Positions 18,552 to 25,561 of a DNA stretch of 40,922 nucleotides are shown one piece after another. Numbering within the stretch: the stretch's first letter is position 1; the number at the start of each line of letters is the position of its first letter. Made by a program: the position numbers and the translations under genes. The stretch lies in NCBI GenBank assembly GCA_016787285.1, contig JAEUUV010000175.1, forward strand, positions 1 through 40,922. The letters run 5' to 3'. The notes beneath the pieces are model-generated. The model did no database searches. It had not been told where the DNA came from and saw only the letters and a list, made by a program, of their open reading frames with translations. This stretch comes from Saprospiraceae bacterium (GTDB taxonomy: Bacteria > Bacteroidota > Bacteroidia > Chitinophagales > Saprospiraceae).

Positions 18552-19862
18552 TCAGTCCCCTTTTTCCAGAAACTCCCGTACCCACTGCGTCGTCACCGAC
18601 TTGGGCCGTTCCAGCGGCAGACTCAGGGCGCGAGCCCAGCACTGGGCAGCCAGCACGCCGAGGGCGCGGCTGACGGCAAAAAGCACCGTGTAGTAGTTGT
18701 GTTCCTTCAGGCCGTAGTGCATCAGCAGGGCGCCGGAGTGGGCGTCCACGTTGGGCCAGGGGTTTTTCACCTTGCCGAGGCTGGTGAGAATGGGCGGCAC
18801 CACGTCGAATATTTTCCAGACGATCTTGACGAGGTCGTTGTCGGGAATGTGGTCTTCGGCAAACTGGCGCTGCGCCATGAATCGCGGGTCGGGTTTGCGC
18901 AGCACGGCGTGGCCGTAGCCGGGAATCACGCGACCGCTGGCGAGCGTGCTTTTCACATAGTCGGCGATCTGCTCGCGAGTGGGTTTGCTGGTGCCGAGGG
19001 TATCCACCATTTTTTGAATCCAGCGGATCACTTCCTGATTGGCTAAGCCATGCAAAGGGCCGGCGAGGGCGTTGAACGCCGCGCTGAGCGCCAGATACGG
19101 ATCGCTAAGGGTGGAACCGACGAGGTGCGTGGTGTGCGCCGATGCGTTGCCGCCTTCGTGGTCGGCATGAATGGTCAGGAACAGGCGCATGTACTCCTTG
19201 AAGCCGGCATCCTCGAAGCCCAGCATGTGGGCAAAGTTGCCGCCCCAGTCGAGCGAAATATCGGGCAGCGTTTGCTCGCCTTTGCAGTACACCCGGCGGT
19301 AGATGTAGGCCGCTACGCGCGGCAGCCGGGCGATGAGGTACATCGTGTCTTCGTAGGTGGCGTCCCAGTATTCGGTTTTGTTCATGCCCGAGGTGTAGCG
19401 CTGGGCGAACACGCTGGTGTTTTGCATCGCCATCACACCGACCGACAACTGGGTCATGGGGTGCGTCTCGATGGGCAGGGCGTCAATGGCGCGGAACACG
19501 TGCTCGGGCACATTGGCCCGGCGCACCCAGTTTTCGGTGAGCCACTTGACCTGATCTTTGGTCGGGATTTCACCCACCAGCATCAGCCAAAACAGACCCT
19601 CAGGCAAAGGCTCGGTTCCTTTCGGCGCGCGGGGCAGTTTTTCACGCAGTTCGGGAATAGAGTACCCGCGAAAACGTATGCCTTCTTCCGAATCAAGCAG
19701 GGAAGGCTCCCAAATCATGCAGGTGATGTCGCGCATGCCGCCATAGACCTGATCCAGCGAAACGGTGTCTACTTGTTTGTCGCCGTGTTCCTTGAGGATG
19801 TCCTTGATCTCTTTGCCAAGCGCCTGTGATTTTTCGGTAAAAAGTTGTTTTAGCGGATCCAT
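18552..19862 (-). CDS. gltA: Citrate synthase, eukaryotic/mitochondrial type
   Basis: 436 aa. It condenses oxaloacetate and acetyl-CoA to citrate in the TCA cycle. The active-site triad is intact: H271 (GPLHGLANQ), H318 (GYGHAVLRKPDPRF) and D373 (NVDAHSG), almost the same numbering as pig mitochondrial enzyme (274, 320, 375 from memory). Blocks such as HLVGSTLSDPYL, NPWPNVDAHSG and NYYTVLFAVSRALGVLAQ-like are those of mitochondrial citrate synthases rather than the E. coli hexameric type, so NADH inhibition is not expected. Single gene, with a -7 box about 100 nt upstream of the ATG. Confidence 0.95.
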   Translation of the reverse strand: MDPLKQLFTEKSQALGKEIKDILKEHGDKQVDTVSLDQVYGGMRDITCMIWEPSLLDSEEGIRFRGYSIPELREKLPRAPKGTEPLPEGLFWLMLVGEIPTKDQVKWLTENWVRRANVPEHVFRAIDALPIETHPMTQLSVGVMAMQNTSVFAQRYTSGMNKTEYWDATYEDTMYLIARLPRVAAYIYRRVYCKGEQTLPDISLDWGGNFAHMLGFEDAGFKEYMRLFLTIHADHEGGNASAHTTHLVGSTLSDPYLALSAAFNALAGPLHGLANQEVIRWIQKMVDTLGTSKPTREQIADYVKSTLASGRVIPGYGHAVLRKPDPRFMAQRQFAEDHIPDNDLVKIVWKIFDVVPPILTSLGKVKNPWPNVDAHSGALLMHYGLKEHNYYTVLFAVSRALGVLAAQCWARALSLPLERPKSVTTQWVREFLEKGD

Positions 19863-19962
19863 TAAGAGCGATGAGTGATAAGCGATGAATGATGAGCGGG
19901 CGCGTTTTCAAGGAAAAATGCCTGTGAAACACGCTTGAAACGGGGTAACAATTTTCGGCGGG

Positions 19963-19970
19963 CAAAGTTA
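19963..19970 (-). promoter_or_regulatory. -7 promoter box of gltA
   Basis: Read on the minus strand this is TAACTTTG, a full TAnnTTTG match. A TTTG that could serve as the -33 element lies about 23 nt further upstream (19994-19997). The leader before the gltA ATG would be about 95 nt, unlike the leaderless pattern of other genes here. Confidence 0.5.
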
Positions 19971-20031
19971 CAATTTTTGGTTTTTCTATTTGGCAAAGCT
20001 GTGAATTGCCTAAAAACAGCGGTTTGACACC

Positions 20032-20064
20032 ACCGTCGGCGAGGTTCAAAACCTCGCCGACGGT
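20032..20064. terminator. 15-bp GC-rich hairpin just after the hsp20 stop
   Basis: Arms 20032-20046 (ACCGTCGGCGAGGTT) and 20050-20064 are perfect complements with a 3-nt loop, starting 5 nt past the hsp20 stop codon on the minus strand. No T run follows in either direction, so it is terminator-like or an mRNA-end stabiliser rather than a textbook terminator. Confidence 0.5.
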
Positions 20065-20068
20065 TCGT

Positions 20069-20530
20069 TCAATTCAACGAAAACGGAACATGCAAGGGAA
20101 GCAGGCCGCGGTAGTGCTCCTGCTTGGGTATTTCCATGCGGACGATGCCGTTGGCCGACTCGACCTGCAGGCCGTCCAGGTCGAGCATGTCGGCGTTCAG
20201 TTGGAAGATGCGCTGAAAGGCCATCGGACGGTACTCCTGATGCAAGGTGCGCCGTATGCCGTATGGCTCGAAAGCGGTATCGTCCGGCTCGTAGCGGATT
20301 TCGATGCGGTCGTCGGTGACGAGAAAAATCAGGTCTTCGTGGCTGAGGCCGGGCACGGCAAGTTCGATGAAAAACGCCGTTTCGGTTTCGTACACATTGG
20401 TGGCGGGCATGGGGCTGAGTTGCAGGGCAAGTTGGCGGCGGGCCGTTGTCCAGTTGTTGCGGGTGATGAAATCGTCGAAGTACAGCGGCTGTTCGGCCGG
20501 CAAGGGGCGGTTGCGTTGCGTCGGGGACAT
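20069..20530 (-). CDS. Hsp20/alpha-crystallin family small heat-shock chaperone
   Basis: 153 aa. The alpha-crystallin domain covers about residues 43-140 with the usual strand pattern (TNVYETETAFFIELAVPGLS, RIEIRYE, FQRIFQL, and the closing A-N-G-I-V-R-M-E-I-P block). These ATP-independent chaperones hold unfolding proteins. The N-terminal 40 residues are variable, as is usual. The ATG at 20530 is the only convincing start. A short inverted repeat at 20578-20594 lies upstream. Neighbours are unrelated, so it is probably a single-gene unit. Confidence 0.9.
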   Translation of the reverse strand: MSPTQRNRPLPAEQPLYFDDFITRNNWTTARRQLALQLSPMPATNVYETETAFFIELAVPGLSHEDLIFLVTDDRIEIRYEPDDTAFEPYGIRRTLHQEYRPMAFQRIFQLNADMLDLDGLQVESANGIVRMEIPKQEHYRGLLPLHVPFSLN

Positions 20531-20577
20531 AACAAGAGCGTTTTTTTATTGAAAAAACGGGTTCAGGCTTTTTACCC

Positions 20578-20594
20578 GGAACAAACAATGTTCC
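20578..20594. promoter_or_regulatory. Inverted repeat upstream of hsp20
   Basis: GGAACA-N5-TGTTCC is a 6-bp symmetric site about 48 nt before the hsp20 ATG. It may be an operator for a heat-shock regulator, but it does not match a known consensus such as CIRCE and could be chance. Confidence 0.25.
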
Positions 20595-20654
20595 AGCCTC
20601 CCATGTTGCTCAAGTCTGCGCCAATTTGGCAATTGTTTGATTTTTTTACTGCCA

Positions 20655-21536
20655 TTATGGCGCGGGATAGATTTGCCCGAATCGAAAAACCATGCCCGCC
20701 GTAAGGCGCAGCATGCGACTGGTGTTGCGCCCGCCGAGGATGTAGCCGCCGCTGACGTAAAATCCACTGCGCCCGCTTTCGGAATAGTACGCCGTGCCAC
20801 CCACCTGGGTATACGATACGCCAAAGGCCTGCGGCAAGTCGGGAAGGCCGGGTACATAATCGGAACCACCGGCGGTATTTTGCCACTCCACCCAGGCGTC
20901 GAGGTAGTAGCGGGCCGCCGGAAACCCGACGCGGAAAAGCAGTGTGGAAAAATCGGCGGGTTGCACCGGCCGGTAATCGGGACGTACCTGCCGGACGGCG
21001 GCGATGTCTGCGTCCTGCAGCCTGTCGAACCGCCGGTTGTAGCCGCCGGTGAGATTAAGAAAAAGCCCGAGCGGCGTTTCCCATTGCAGGATCAGGCGGG
21101 CGGGCAAAATGACGGCTTTTTGTCCGAGGGCGCCCGACACGGCAGGCTCGTAGTCGGCCAGCGGAAAGGCCAGTCCTGTACCGAACAGCACGCCGATGCG
21201 CCCGCTGCCGACATTGCGGTACACGGGCCGGTATTTCACAAACAAGCCGCCATCCTGCAAGCCGCTTTGCGTACCTGTGAACACATAGGCGGCGGTGCCC
21301 ACTATGTCCACGCGCTTGCTCAGGCCGTATTCGGCAAACAGGCTCAGCAAGGTGCCTTCGTAGCCGAGGTTGTAGGTTTGACCACCGCTTCCGACAAAGG
21401 TTTTTGCAGAGTTGAATGAAATGGAAGGCGCCAGATCGAGCACGCCTTTGCCTTTCATGTAGCCGTCGAGGGGGCCTTGGGCGGAGAGGGTACTGATATT
21501 AGTAATCAGAAAAAGGATGATGCTATCATATTTCAT
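20655..21536 (-). CDS. Outer-membrane beta-barrel protein of unknown function
   Basis: 293 aa with an N-terminal signal peptide (MKYDSIILFLITNISTLSAQ). Repeated strand-turn patterns follow, including GGLFVKYRP, GRIGVLFGTGLAFPLADYE, RLILQWETPLGLFLNLTGGY and a final strand MVFRFG, consistent with a porin-like barrel. It shares general style, and the LFAEYGLSKRVDIVG-type strand, with the barrel at 2475-3323 (FYGEYGITDRTTVVAS), so the two are probably distant paralogues. No enzymatic or transport motif can be named. The stop lies 124 nt before the hsp20 start. Confidence 0.75.
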   Translation of the reverse strand: MKYDSIILFLITNISTLSAQGPLDGYMKGKGVLDLAPSISFNSAKTFVGSGGQTYNLGYEGTLLSLFAEYGLSKRVDIVGTAAYVFTGTQSGLQDGGLFVKYRPVYRNVGSGRIGVLFGTGLAFPLADYEPAVSGALGQKAVILPARLILQWETPLGLFLNLTGGYNRRFDRLQDADIAAVRQVRPDYRPVQPADFSTLLFRVGFPAARYYLDAWVEWQNTAGGSDYVPGLPDLPQAFGVSYTQVGGTAYYSESGRSGFYVSGGYILGGRNTSRMLRLTAGMVFRFGQIYPAP

Positions 21537-21594
21537 GGTGACCTCGGATGAGATTGTGTCTGAATGTAGCGACCGATAGGATCACAGAATTTCA

Positions 21595-21712
21595 GATTAC
21601 ATGATTACATGATTGTTGATTTTTGATGTATCCGTAGCGTACACCACCGCAGTTTGGCCAAGGGCGAAGCGGTCAACTCTACGTACTTCAAAAATCATGT
21701 AATCATGTAATC
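21595..21712. repeat. Long inverted repeat between the barrel gene and gmhA
   Basis: GATTACATGATTACATGAT at 21595-21613 is perfectly complementary to 21694-21712, and the inner segments (GATTTTTGATGTA at 21618-21630 against TACTTCAAAAATC at about 21684-21696) extend the pairing with one mismatch. About 55-80 nt separate the arms, and an additional partial unit follows at 21716. This is MITE-like in architecture; it could also act as a transcription barrier between gmhA and the next gene. Confidence 0.65.
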
Positions 21713-21730
21713 GGCAATCATGTAATCGAA

Positions 21731-22312
21731 TCAGCTCTTCCCAAACATCCCCCGTTCCACAATTTCACACAAAATATGCCCGATCAGGATGTGCACCTCC
21801 TGGATGCGGGGCGTATCGGTGGCCGGCACATTGAGCAGCAGGTCGCAGTGCGCGGCTAATTTGCCGCCGCCGGCGCCGGTCATGCCGATCACGGTCATGC
21901 CGATCTGCCGGGCTTTTTCCGCAGCGGCGAGGATGCCCGGCGAGTTGCCCGAGGTGCTGATAGCCACCAGTACATCGCCGCGCCGGCCTGCGGCTTCCAC
22001 CATGCGGGAAAACACGTGGTCGTAGCCGTAGTCGTTGGCCACGGCGGTCACGTACGATGAATTGACGTGCAGCGCTTCGGCGTACAGGGGCGGTCGGTCG
22101 GTGTAAAAACGGCCCGACAGTTCGGCGGCGATGTGCTGGGCATCGGCAGCGCTGCCGCCGTTGCCACAAAAAAGCACTTTGCCGCCTTGTCGGAATACAT
22201 CCGACAGGATTTCGGCGCCCTGTTCGATTTTTTTCAGGAAAACGGGATCGTTCAGCACGGCCTGTTTAAGGGCGATTCCGGCGCGTATGGATGTTTCGAT
22301 AACTGGATTCAC
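21731..22312 (-). CDS. gmhA: Phosphoheptose (sedoheptulose 7-phosphate) isomerase, SIS domain
   Basis: 193 aa. GmhA converts D-sedoheptulose 7-phosphate to D-glycero-D-manno-heptose 7-phosphate for LPS inner core or other heptosylated glycans. The SIS-domain landmarks are complete: CGNGGSAADAQHIAAELSGR (about residues 50-69), AISTSGNSPG, and TPRIQEVHILIGHILCEIVE near the end. The start is a GTG at 22312; no in-frame ATG exists nearby. The start overlaps the 3' end of the upstream gene by 47 nt, so translation is probably coupled. Confidence 0.92.
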   Translation of the reverse strand: MNPVIETSIRAGIALKQAVLNDPVFLKKIEQGAEILSDVFRQGGKVLFCGNGGSAADAQHIAAELSGRFYTDRPPLYAEALHVNSSYVTAVANDYGYDHVFSRMVEAAGRRGDVLVAISTSGNSPGILAAAEKARQIGMTVIGMTGAGGGKLAAHCDLLLNVPATDTPRIQEVHILIGHILCEIVERGMFGKS

Positions 22313-23462
22313 AGTGTTGTTTTGAGCGATTTGCGAAAAGTTCGGCTACTACCTGAAGTTGAAATTTCCAGCGGGCCATGTCCACCACCATCTGGCGGCG
22401 GTTTTCGAGCGGCAAAGTTCCGTGCTTTTTTTGCAAACAACGGTAGTGACGCAGACAAACACGGGTAACGGCCACTAAAAAAAACACCGTCTGGATCGCG
22501 GTTTCTCGCCTGCCCGCAGAAATACCGATCTGCCGGATAGCCTCACCGACACGGGCTGCCTGTTGTTCAAAACAGGCTTCGAGGCGTCCCAAATCGCCCT
22601 GTTCAGTCCAAACTGTGACCAGGGTGGCCGTGCCGTTCTGCCGGTCGTGCCACAGGTCGAAGATGTCGTCGCAGAGTTGCATGAAGTGGCCGAACTCAAA
22701 AATCGCCTGGTGTTCGGCAGCGGAAAGTTCGTCGGCAAGCAGGTATCGAAACAACAGTACCGAGCAGCCGCCTTTTTCGGCAGTCAGCCGGCTGATTTCA
22801 GCCTCGGTCGGCGCCGGGAGTTTCCGCTGCCGGCCTTCCGTTTCAACCTGAAAAACGCACAACAGGTTTTCGCGGAACGCCTCCGCGTGATGGGCCGGTA
22901 CGTCGGTGTATGCCTGCTGCAACAGATGAATGGCCAGGCCGGAGGGGTCGGCGGCGCGACCATAGGTTTCCGGCCCCACCCCCGGCCCCTCCCCCCGCGG
23001 GGAGGGGAGACGCGGCACGGATGATTCGTGATGGTGCAAGACCTGTTTTGCTGAGGTTTGGGGTATCGCGTCTCCCCTCCCCGCAGGGGGTGGGGCCGGG
23101 GGTGGGGCCGCCTCCACCAAATCATCAAAATACCCCGCCAGCGCGGCCAGATTGGCGAAGCGTTTCATTTCTGCGACATCAAGCGCCCGTCCGCGAATTC
23201 GCCCGAAAACGGCGCCGAGGAACATGGTGCCGAAGAAGTAGTGGCGCCGACGGTCAACCCCACCCCCGGCCCCTCCCCCGGAGGGGAGGGGAGACGTAGC
23301 AAGCACCGTAGTGCATGTGTGCTCTACGTCCCCCCTCCTCTCCGGGGGAGGGGCCGGGGGTGGGGTTACCAACCGCTCTGCCCTTGCAAACAGCACAACC
23401 AAGTGCGCCGCTGCCGGCAACCTGTAGCGCCAAAGGGCGAAAGCGCGAAAAATCCGTTTCAT
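22266..23462 (-). CDS. Class I isoprenoid-synthase-like protein interrupted by two in-frame palindromic elements
   Basis: 398 aa from the ATG at 23462, whose A is also the last base of the upstream TGA stop. The helical body contains two Asp-rich motifs, GYFDDLVE (about residue 110) and QLCDDIFDLWHD (about residue 255), as in trans-isoprenoid or squalene/phytoene synthase folds. Substrate unknown; the family call is tentative. Residues about 33-72 and 118-165 are low-complexity Pro/Gly/Arg stretches (TPPPAPPPERRGD, PSPRGEGPGVGP) encoded exactly by copies of the GC-rich composite palindrome found between genes elsewhere. The second insertion directly follows the first Asp-rich motif, so activity may be affected. 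Removing both leaves a compact protein of about 310 aa. Confidence 0.65.
   Translation of the reverse strand: MKRIFRAFALWRYRLPAAAHLVVLFARAERLVTPPPAPPPERRGDVEHTCTTVLATSPLPSGGGAGGGVDRRRHYFFGTMFLGAVFGRIRGRALDVAEMKRFANLAALAGYFDDLVEAAPPPAPPPAGRGDAIPQTSAKQVLHHHESSVPRLPSPRGEGPGVGPETYGRAADPSGLAIHLLQQAYTDVPAHHAEAFRENLLCVFQVETEGRQRKLPAPTEAEISRLTAEKGGCSVLLFRYLLADELSAAEHQAIFEFGHFMQLCDDIFDLWHDRQNGTATLVTVWTEQGDLGRLEACFEQQAARVGEAIRQIGISAGRRETAIQTVFFLVAVTRVCLRHYRCLQKKHGTLPLENRRQMVVDMARWKFQLQVVAELFANRSKQHCESSYRNIHTRRNRP
22971..23110. repeat. Composite GC-rich palindrome inside the isoprenoid-synthase-like gene (copy 1)
   Basis: Left arm 22971-23017 (CGGCCCCACCCCCGGCCCCT then its complement and GAGACGCGGC) and inverted right arm 23068-23110 flank a 50-nt spacer. 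The arms are close reverse complements of each other. The element adds no stop codon in the host frame. Confidence 0.85.
23253..23372. repeat. Composite GC-rich palindrome inside the isoprenoid-synthase-like gene (copy 2)
   Basis: Arms 23253-23300 and 23326-23372 are reverse complements at roughly 43 of 47 positions, including GACGTAG/CTACGTC at their inner ends. A small GCAC-CGTA-GTGC hairpin occupies the loop. In frame with the host gene, without stops. Confidence 0.85.
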
Positions 23463-24223
23463 CAAAATTCGATTTCCTGGCCGTCGTAGCCCAGTGAAAC
23501 GCCAGGTGGCAGCAGGGGCTGTACCTCGGCGGCGAGGCCCATTTCGTGGCTGACGTGTATGATCCAGGTGTGTTCCGGCTCAATCCGGGCGATGAGCGCC
23601 AGCGCTTCTTCGAGGGTTTGGTGGGTGGGATGCGGGCGATGGTGCAGGGCGCTGATGACAAGAAAGCGCGTTCCCGTCACTTTGGCTAACTCTTCGGGAA
23701 GCAGGGTTTTTACATCGGTCAGGTACGTCAGGTCGCCAAAACGGAAACCGAGGATGGGCAGGCGCCCGTGCTGAATGCCGACGGCCTGCACCTCCACGCC
23801 CTTGAGGTTGAGGCGGGAGTTTTCGTCCATCGTGTGCAGTTCGATGCGCGGCAGCCCCGGGATGGGGTCGCCGAACACGTACTCGAAGCGTTTGCGCACG
23901 TCGGCGGCCACGCGGGCCTGCGCGTACACGGCCATCGGGTGGCCGGAACGGAAGTTGAACGGGCGAATATCGTCGAGGCCGATGACGTGGTCGTTGTGTT
24001 CGTGCGTGAGCAGGATGGCGTCGAGGTGGTGCACCCGGGCGCGGAGCATCTGCTGGCGCAGGTCGGGGCCGGCATCCACGAGGATGTTTGTGCCGTTGTG
24101 CTCAATCAGCGCAGCAGTGCGCAAACGCTGGTCGCGCTGGTCGTCGGACATGCATACACGGCATTCGCACCCGATTACGGGTACGCCCTGAGAGGTTCCG
24201 GTACCGAGGAGTGTGATTTTCAA
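23462..24223 (-). CDS. MBL-fold metallohydrolase, PhnP-like
   Basis: 253 aa starting at a TTG (24223). The start is fixed by the conserved family N-terminus MKITLLGTGTSQGVPVIGC. Zinc ligands are in place: THEHNDHVIG (HxHxDH, about residue 74-80), a later His in SALHHRPHP, Asp in YLTDVK and His in IIHVSHEMG. Cys residues in GCECRVC match the extra metal site of PhnP-type phosphodiesterases acting on cyclic phosphates or related esters; the substrate here is unknown. First gene of the coupled set with the isoprenoid-synthase-like gene and gmhA. It begins 24 nt after the lacI-type gene and may be read from the same transcript. Confidence 0.9.
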   Translation of the reverse strand: MKITLLGTGTSQGVPVIGCECRVCMSDDQRDQRLRTAALIEHNGTNILVDAGPDLRQQMLRARVHHLDAILLTHEHNDHVIGLDDIRPFNFRSGHPMAVYAQARVAADVRKRFEYVFGDPIPGLPRIELHTMDENSRLNLKGVEVQAVGIQHGRLPILGFRFGDLTYLTDVKTLLPEELAKVTGTRFLVISALHHRPHPTHQTLEEALALIARIEPEHTWIIHVSHEMGLAAEVQPLLPPGVSLGYDGQEIEF

Positions 24224-24247
24224 GGTGTATAAATGTTGATGGCAGGT

Positions 24248-25231
24248 TTAGATTCGGATGAGCGTAGTCGGCATTTGAACAATATTCGACACCGGCAAAA
24301 CGGTTTCCCGGCATATTTGCTCGTGCAGGAGCGCCATGGCAGTCTGGCCGATTTCGTAGCCGGAATGTTGCACATAAGTCATGTGAACATTCAGATAGTT
24401 GGGCAGAAGGCCGTCGCTGAAACAGGCGATGTGGCATTTGGGCAGGCCGTTTTCATTGCCTTCGATGGCGGCTACCGCTCCAAGCAGCGTTTCATCGCTC
24501 ATGGTAAACAGCCCGTCGGGGGCGAAGCCGGAAGCAAGCAGTTCCTGCATTTTTACCCTGCTTTGGGCGGCGCTGTCGGCATTGACAAATCGCAATTCCG
24601 CCGGATAATCCCGCAGGGCATATTCAAAACCCGAGCGTCGTTTCTGAGTGATATTCAGGTTCGGGTCGCCCAGTACCCCGGCGATGCGTTTGCACCCGGT
24701 CTCTCGAAATGTTTGAGCCAGTGTGGCGGCTGCCTCAAAATCGTCAATGACGACTGCCTGCTGGTTGGGATCTTCAAGAATTTTATCAAAAAACACGATA
24801 GGCGTTTCGGCTTCCCGCAGCAAGTCGAAGTGTTCAAGGTTTTGCGTTTCGCGGGTAAGGGCGACCAGCAGGCCGTCAATATTGTTTTCAAAACAGATTT
24901 GCACGTTCTCGATTTCCCGTTCCAGGCTGTCGGAGGAGTGCAGCACGATGAGGCTATACCCCTTGGCACGCGCAATATCCTCCACGCCTTTGATGATGGA
25001 TGGGAAAAAGAACATGTTGACCTGCGGCACGATCAGGCCGATGAGTCGGCTGCGGCGGTTTCGGAAACTGGCTGCCAGCCGGTTGGGGCGGTATCCCAGT
25101 TGATTGGCCAGGGTCTGCACCCGGTTTTTCAGGTCTTCACCCACATCCGGGTGGTTGTTCAGCGCCCGGCTGATGGTGGACGGATTGACGCCAAATTGCC
25201 GGGCCAAATCTTTTATGGTCGTGCGTTTCAT
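24248..25231 (-). CDS. LacI/GalR-family transcriptional regulator
   Basis: 327 aa from the ATG at 25231; a GTG nine bases upstream is possible but unneeded. The N-terminal helix-turn-helix (TTIKDLARQFGVNPSTISRA) and hinge helix (LGYRPNRLAASFR) are typical, followed by a periplasmic-binding-protein-like sensor domain (LIGLIVPQVNMFFFPSIIKG to the C-terminus). It should bind a sugar and control the divergent TonB-receptor/hydrolase/transporter operon. Two operator-like palindromes lie in the shared upstream region. A full -7 box (TACTTTTG) precedes it. Confidence 0.93.
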   Translation of the reverse strand: MKRTTIKDLARQFGVNPSTISRALNNHPDVGEDLKNRVQTLANQLGYRPNRLAASFRNRRSRLIGLIVPQVNMFFFPSIIKGVEDIARAKGYSLIVLHSSDSLEREIENVQICFENNIDGLLVALTRETQNLEHFDLLREAETPIVFFDKILEDPNQQAVVIDDFEAAATLAQTFRETGCKRIAGVLGDPNLNITQKRRSGFEYALRDYPAELRFVNADSAAQSRVKMQELLASGFAPDGLFTMSDETLLGAVAAIEGNENGLPKCHIACFSDGLLPNYLNVHMTYVQHSGYEIGQTAMALLHEQICRETVLPVSNIVQMPTTLIRI

Positions 25232-25264
25232 TACTGGCACATGTATGCGCTTTCAGGGGCGGCC

Positions 25265-25272
25265 CAAAAGTA
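25265..25272 (-). promoter_or_regulatory. -7 promoter box of the lacI-type gene
   Basis: Minus-strand TACTTTTG, a full match to TAnnTTTG, 33 nt before the ATG. Confidence 0.5.
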
Positions 25273-25296
25273 AATTTTATTTGCAACTGGTTAGCC

Positions 25297-25389
25297 TGTG
25301 CCCCGGAACTCCGTTCCGGGAACCTGTTTTCTTCTGAAACGAAACCGGGTTTTTCAAATAAGGAACCCGGGACGGAGTTCCGGGACACA
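25297..25389. repeat. 29-nt imperfect inverted repeat in the lacI-tonB intergenic region
   Basis: Segments 25297-25325 and 25361-25389 are reverse complements at about 25 of 29 positions around a 35-nt spacer; both carry CCCGGAACTCCGT-type cores that are themselves small palindromes. It separates the two divergent promoters in the gene-free stretch 25232-25561 and could insulate them. Its sequence is unrelated to the other palindromes here. Confidence 0.65.
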
Positions 25390-25425
25390 GACAAGTTTTC
25401 CACAAAACAGCACAAGTTACCAACA

Positions 25426-25449
25426 GCAAACGATTGCGCAAACGGTTGC
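25426..25449. promoter_or_regulatory. Two abutting LacI-type operators
   Basis: GCAAACGATTGC (25426-25437) and GCAAACGGTTGC (25438-25449) each match the LacI/GalR half-site palindrome GCAAACGTTTGC at 11 of 12 bases and are placed head to tail with no gap. They lie about 50-70 nt upstream of the -7 box of the TonB-receptor operon, beyond the usual repressor-over-promoter position. This fits upstream repression, looping or activation by the adjacent regulator. Confidence 0.7.
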
Positions 25450-25497
25450 GGGTAGAGCGACATTTCGGAGGGGTAAAATCCTCGGGATTGCGTGAGA

Positions 25498-25505
25498 TAA
25501 CTTTG
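25498..25505 (+). promoter_or_regulatory. -7 promoter box of the TonB-receptor operon
   Basis: TAACTTTG is a full match to TAnnTTTG, 56 nt before the ATG at 25562. A clear -33 TTTG was not found; TTTCG near 25463 is the closest. Confidence 0.45.
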
Positions 25506-25561
25506 CAAACCAAAATATCATTTTAGCAAAGCAAGGTTTCACCAATCTAATTCTATCTGTT

